Under the pieces are notes generated by a model. The model searched no databases. It had not been told where the DNA came from and was given only the letters and a program-made list of their open reading frames with translations. From Ephydatia muelleri (Eukaryota; Porifera; Demospongiae; Spongillida; Spongillidae): a DNA stretch of 64,000 nt. Positions 59,792-64,000 of the stretch are shown piece by piece. The stretch is from assembly GCA_013339895.1 (NCBI GenBank), contig JABACO010000024.1, forward strand, positions 2,967,675 through 3,031,674. The letters run 5' to 3'. Within the stretch, counting starts at the first letter, position 1. Each line of letters begins with the position of its first letter. The position numbers were made by a program, and so were the translations under genes.

Positions 59792-60540
59792 TACGGCAGT
59801 GAAGATAATATTGCGGAGGAGGCGGGGGTGCGATGATTATTAACAAAGTTAATTAAGGTTAGATAAAAAGTCATTGGAATATATTTTTAGTATTAATTAG
59901 CTACGCACACAAAAATAACTACGACCAATGGGCTTCAAGCCATTCAAGTTGTTTGCACTTCGGACTGACATACAAATCTCACTTCAATCATGTTCGGCAG
60001 ATGAAAGATGGAAAGCAAATAGTTTATATCAACGACTTGACAAGTGTATCCGAATCTATTCTGAAGCCCGTTTGAATAGTATACCTTTACGGCATGCATG
60101 TGAATTAATTATCTCGTATCACTGATGGCAAACTTGAAGTTACTTCATTGCTTCAAAAAATTGGCAGTCGAAACATGTATGTGGCCTCGCTTTTCGTACA
60201 CTATATCTGCGTGCATATTGTACGTGTAGTGTTGTCCCGGCCGGCTTTTTCAGGTGCCAGCTGACCACATCTCATCTGTGCATGCTGTATTAGCCGGCCT
60301 GCATGCATTGCTCGTCAGTAAGTATTAGTCGCGCAACACTACCAACATCGTGAGCAAAGTCTTGATCAGGGCATAAGTTTGATTGCATATGATTTTCTTT
60401 TAAATCAGTGCTGTTACATGAGTGCAACCAGCTGGATACGGCCAGGATCATGTTCTCGTATTGCATGCATCAGTCAACACTTCAAAGGATGGGCGGGGCT
60501 GCATGAGATTAGCCCCATCCGCGTGTTCCGTAGTGTAGTC
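59792..60540. other. Shared upstream region of two divergent genes
   Basis: About 750 bp separates the divergent start codons at 59791 (minus) and 60541 (plus), consistent with a bidirectional promoter region. A palindrome-like cccggccggc lies at 60237. No TATA box is evident. Confidence 0.45.
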
Positions 60541-63055
60541 ATGGAGACTCGCAAAACAACTAGTCCGTCAAGAGGCAGCAAGTCTTTACTCTGTTCCAGA
60601 CACGTTCCCTTCTTTCCCAAGAGCGGACCAGCGTTGTGAGTTGAGGGCACACACACCGCATAGCTTGTATCGAAGCACTGTTGTGGACAATCGAAACATG
60701 CTTGCCATACAAAGATGCACATTGCCAGCGACACACCCACCATCCCCCGCGTATAAGATCTCTGCATATTTAAGGCGTGTGCATGCGTCCATGTACATAA
60801 TTGCACTGGCTTCGCATGAGTTGTTCGCGTAGAATGCACGTTTCCTGTGTACGCTCAAAAATGGTATAAGCTGTTATATGAATGTTATTCCGTGTACGTG
60901 CATGTACGTACAAGGAGAAAGAGCGCGCGAATTCCACTGCACAAGGGGGCGTATTACTATTTGGAACCCGTCTCAAGCGCCCTTACTACACGAGTTCGAT
61001 CGGAAGATTTATACCAACTCAATCTAGCCATCGTACCATGTTCAACAAAATGTGGGTGTTAACTCATTTACGTATGCACGTTGAGGGGTCCATTCATTGT
61101 CTGGAATCCGCTTGTCGTCCTGTCAGCGAATTGTGTTGCCCTCCTCAAAACAACATTCATACAAACATGGAGTCTACACATGACATTTACAATCTCCCAA
61201 TACAGTGATGCGAGCAAGATTCGCCCGCGGGTGAACACCGGCAAGTAAGTACTACGCATATATATAGTGCATGGGTGTGCCATGGTTAGCTTAAAGCACA
61301 TGAGAAAGATGTGTACAATTTATCGATGTTTACGTCGATTAATTATTTATGTGTACACTGCATTTAGTTCACACGTTAGGGACAACGCCGATGGCGCCAC
61401 AGCAACCTCCTCACCAGCTGCACGAAGAAGGACCTACTCAGAAGGCACACAGGCATGCTGCCATGGCAACATAGTATGCATGAGTTATTGTTATCACTTA
61501 TTGATATTTGCTGACAGGACAAACCCGTGATAAAGCTAGTGAGACCTGCTACATCCAATGGAAGGCCGCACGTGTCTCCCCTAGTCATATCGATGTCATA
61601 TGTGTCACCAACAAGCTCTCCTGATGAAGCAAATGTGAGTTACATGATGGTTTACTTGTGGGTGGGTTCACAATAGAAACCGCAATGTGACTAAATGCAT
61701 CTTTCCTTTCAATTCAGTCTCCTACAGGATACGATACTATTCTTATCAGTCCAAAAAAAGATAAAAACGATAAGATAGTGTTCAAATATGAAACCCCTGA
61801 GAAAATCTGTGATGAAAATCGACAAAGAGCATGCTCACTTGGGAGCAAGGTATTAAATGCACCCATAACCAAGGTCAACTGTTGAAACAGGAAAACAATT
61901 CTTTTTTTCCGTTTAAATACAGGAAGGATTGAAAAAACTATCAAAAAATTCTCCTAGAACAAGCAATGCTGATGATACCAAAACCAGCAGTGCCACAAAT
62001 ATTAGTCCAAGAGCATTATCGAATGCCGGCCAGGTATGACATGGGCGCCATCACATGTGCACATCACCACCACTTGTGTGCACTGCCACGGAGCAGACCG
62101 GCAATGTACTTCCACCAAATTATAATTATATTGCTAATGCATCAGATCAACTACTATATTCAACAGTTTGTGATTATAACTTGGCCTAGGTGGCAAATAG
62201 TTTATTTCATGCCATCCATCATGTGCCATGAAATATAGGAATCACCAAGGAAGTCAGGGATAAAAGCTCCTTCCAGTACAGCAACAGTCGAACAGAGAGC
62301 TGCAACCACTACTGATGATGCAGGGGCTACAGGAAGACAGGTTGGTTGTGAAAGCTAGGTGGGAGTGACCCACACACATGATCAGGCACAATCCCTCACA
62401 CTGATGATGTACTATCTGTTATTTAGGATGTTGCCACGAGGAGAGTCTCTAGGATACCTATTAGACGCCCTTCAAGTGCTAATAATGTAAGCACTAACCA
62501 GTGGCAGAGGCACAGACATTTGTGCTATAATTTAATTATTTTGTAATTCTACTTTACATTCGTACCAGAAACATAGGTGATGTCTGAACAAATGTCCTAC
62601 AGTTTGATACATCGCACACTCACCTCCCATTCCTCCTTCTCCCCTCTCCTCCCTTCCTTAAAAGTATCTATAGGAACATATAGTCGTACATCTTGAGACA
62701 CACACTCTCTCTAACACTATAAGCAGCTTAGTTAGTATATTTCCTCATCTTTACTGTATTACTTATATATTACTTTCACTTTTGATGTAGACTCCAATAA
62801 AAGTAAGCAGGGATCAGAGCAGTTCACTAAACTCGAACAAAGCTGCAACGTTGCCTAGAGAAGGTAGTGATTTTGGAAGTGACAGCAGACCACGAGCACA
62901 TTCACTGGAGAGCAAGGTATCCATGGAAACAAGGCAGATGAGGATATAAATGCCACCTAACATCTATCTTCCTTCTACAGGTGAACTTAAGATCATCAAG
63001 GCTGTCTGTAATAAAATCGAAACATATTTCCAATGAAACCGAAGCCAATAATCAG
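60541..63055 (+). CDS. Disordered Ser/Pro/Lys-rich protein, symmetric-exon gene
   Basis: Exons: 60541-60635, 61206-61244, 61380-61452, 61518-61634, 61718-61849, 61923-62033, 62239-62340, 62427-62486, 62791-62916, 62981-63055. All joints keep phase (at least 310 residues) and the last has a donor (gtaatg), so the gene probably continues. The protein starts METRKTTSPSRGSKSLLC and is low in hydrophobic residues throughout, with clusters such as SPKKDKNDK, NSPRTSN, ESPRKSGIK, RRVSRIPIRRPSS and RPRAHSLESK, many Ser-Pro and basic-Ser sites that could be phosphorylated. Exons 4-10 each start and end in phase 0. Exon 3 ends in a GC donor. No known domain was recognised. A cytoskeletal or scaffold role is possible but unsupported. 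Confidence 0.65.
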
Positions 63056-64000
63056 GTAATGCATTCTGTACTTGCTAATTAATGTTTCCTTTTATAACTG
63101 AGCAAAACCATGAAAGTTTTCACCCAAAATAAAATAACTTACATTCGCTTCATCCTTAATTTGCATGCACATTGGTATACTTAACGAACACAGTTGCAGA
63201 AGAGATCAGCGTGATTGCATGCAAATATGCAAAAATGTGTTCAACGTTTTGTGTGGCTGCAGGTTTGTAACCAACAACACCAGATCATCATCCATACTTT
63301 TTAGAATTATAACATTAATGGCCTATTCCAGTACACGGGGGTGGGATGGATGGCAAAAAAAAAATCTCCATGGACGATTCATGAATCCCTCTGGATATGA
63401 AACCACTGTAGATAACTGATTTGCCCTCCATGCCCTTGGCTGATTAACTATCTGAGGCCTTTCCAGGCTTTCAGGAGATATGAATCGGTGAAACCTTTTA
63501 AAATATCAACTTTAGATGCATAAATGTATTATTAATGATTGCGTTATACGAATAGACCATGCATGAAATGTGGTTAGCATGACTACAATGCACTCCTCTT
63601 TCTTGAAGGTATGCTATCCTTTGGCACACTGTCTCATCTCTCCAAATTTTAGATACTTGCAACTACCCATGGGCAATGAGCACTAGAGTTTAGAATTGAA
63701 TCATGAGTTTATCTAAGTTGTAAACGAATATATTTTCAGTGTGAATAACTTATGTAAACATTAAACCAATAGCTACATGTAAGTGAGCATGAACAGTGTA
63801 CCAAAACTGAACAATAAACTGTAGCCTAATGTTTTGCACACATGCTGCCACTCTTTCATTATGTGCCCCGCTGATGACAAAACCATGTAGTGCCATCCAG
63901 GTCCTAGGAAGGGAAAGCTTGGTGGGGGAGGGGCAGGGGGAAGGTTATTTCCTTTGCTGGTACTAAAAGTAAGAGCATTCGGTGTTCAGTAGATGATTAG
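63056..64000. other. No gene recognised to the window end
   Basis: The last supported exon of the plus-strand gene ends at 63055 with a donor, so this may be a long intron. No further exon with good sites and matching frame was found. Confidence 0.45.

Overview
The window is from an animal nuclear genome. It has spliced genes with short introns (often 45-70 bp), animal-specific families (SPOP, TRIM-like NHL proteins with a filamin repeat, a NEMO/optineurin-like coiled-coil protein), abundant TG/CA microsatellites, long G tracts and many DNA transposons. Compact introns, expanded NHL-filamin genes and frequent tacatgta-type words fit a sponge (demosponge) best; that is inference and a cnidarian or other invertebrate is not excluded.

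Left part (1-28.9 kb). Minisatellites fill the first 4.2 kb. The last exon of a SPOP-like gene (4440-4611) opens a segmentally duplicated block. Its unit contains SPOP pieces, a TG repeat, a 62-nt first exon and a coiled-coil/filamin/NHL gene. I see gene A (exon 1 at 5211, exon 2 at 17473-19051), a truncated copy B (21668-24087) and copy C with RING and B-box (25938-27939, broken in the propeller). Comparing the copies shows that intron 1 of gene A holds an 11.6-kb insertion (5751-17372) bounded by 24-bp inverted repeats. Inside it lie a decayed Ty3/Gypsy element, two convergent spliced genes (a P2X7-ballast-like protein and a Kolobok-like DDE transposase) under matching inverted promoters, and a possible PiggyBac fragment. 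A 1,167-bp transposon with perfect 29-bp inverted repeats sits 10 bp upstream of the copy B start codon.

Middle part (29-54.5 kb). This is a transposon nursery: nested hAT-like elements with an internally deleted transposase, a Gypsy gag piece, two identical-length foldback MITEs, a higher-order TG satellite, and the Ginger family. Ginger is represented by a 7.3-kb element with integrase, Ulp1 protease and PHD finger (37803-45132, 4-bp duplication TGTC), a second 4.6-kb element with integrase, CXC, Ulp1 and PHD (49896-54514, duplication TACA), and two remnants. The first Ginger carries a CACAG-ended element with a 1.7-kb minisatellite and itself lies inside a palindromic element.

Right part (55-63.1 kb). 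Two apparently intact host genes: a 14-exon minus-strand coiled-coil protein with a C-terminal CCHC zinc finger (55136-59791, 529 codons that close perfectly) and a plus-strand gene for a disordered Ser/Pro/Lys-rich protein whose exons 4-10 are all phase-0 symmetric (60541 onward). Nothing recognisable was found from 63.1 kb to the end.
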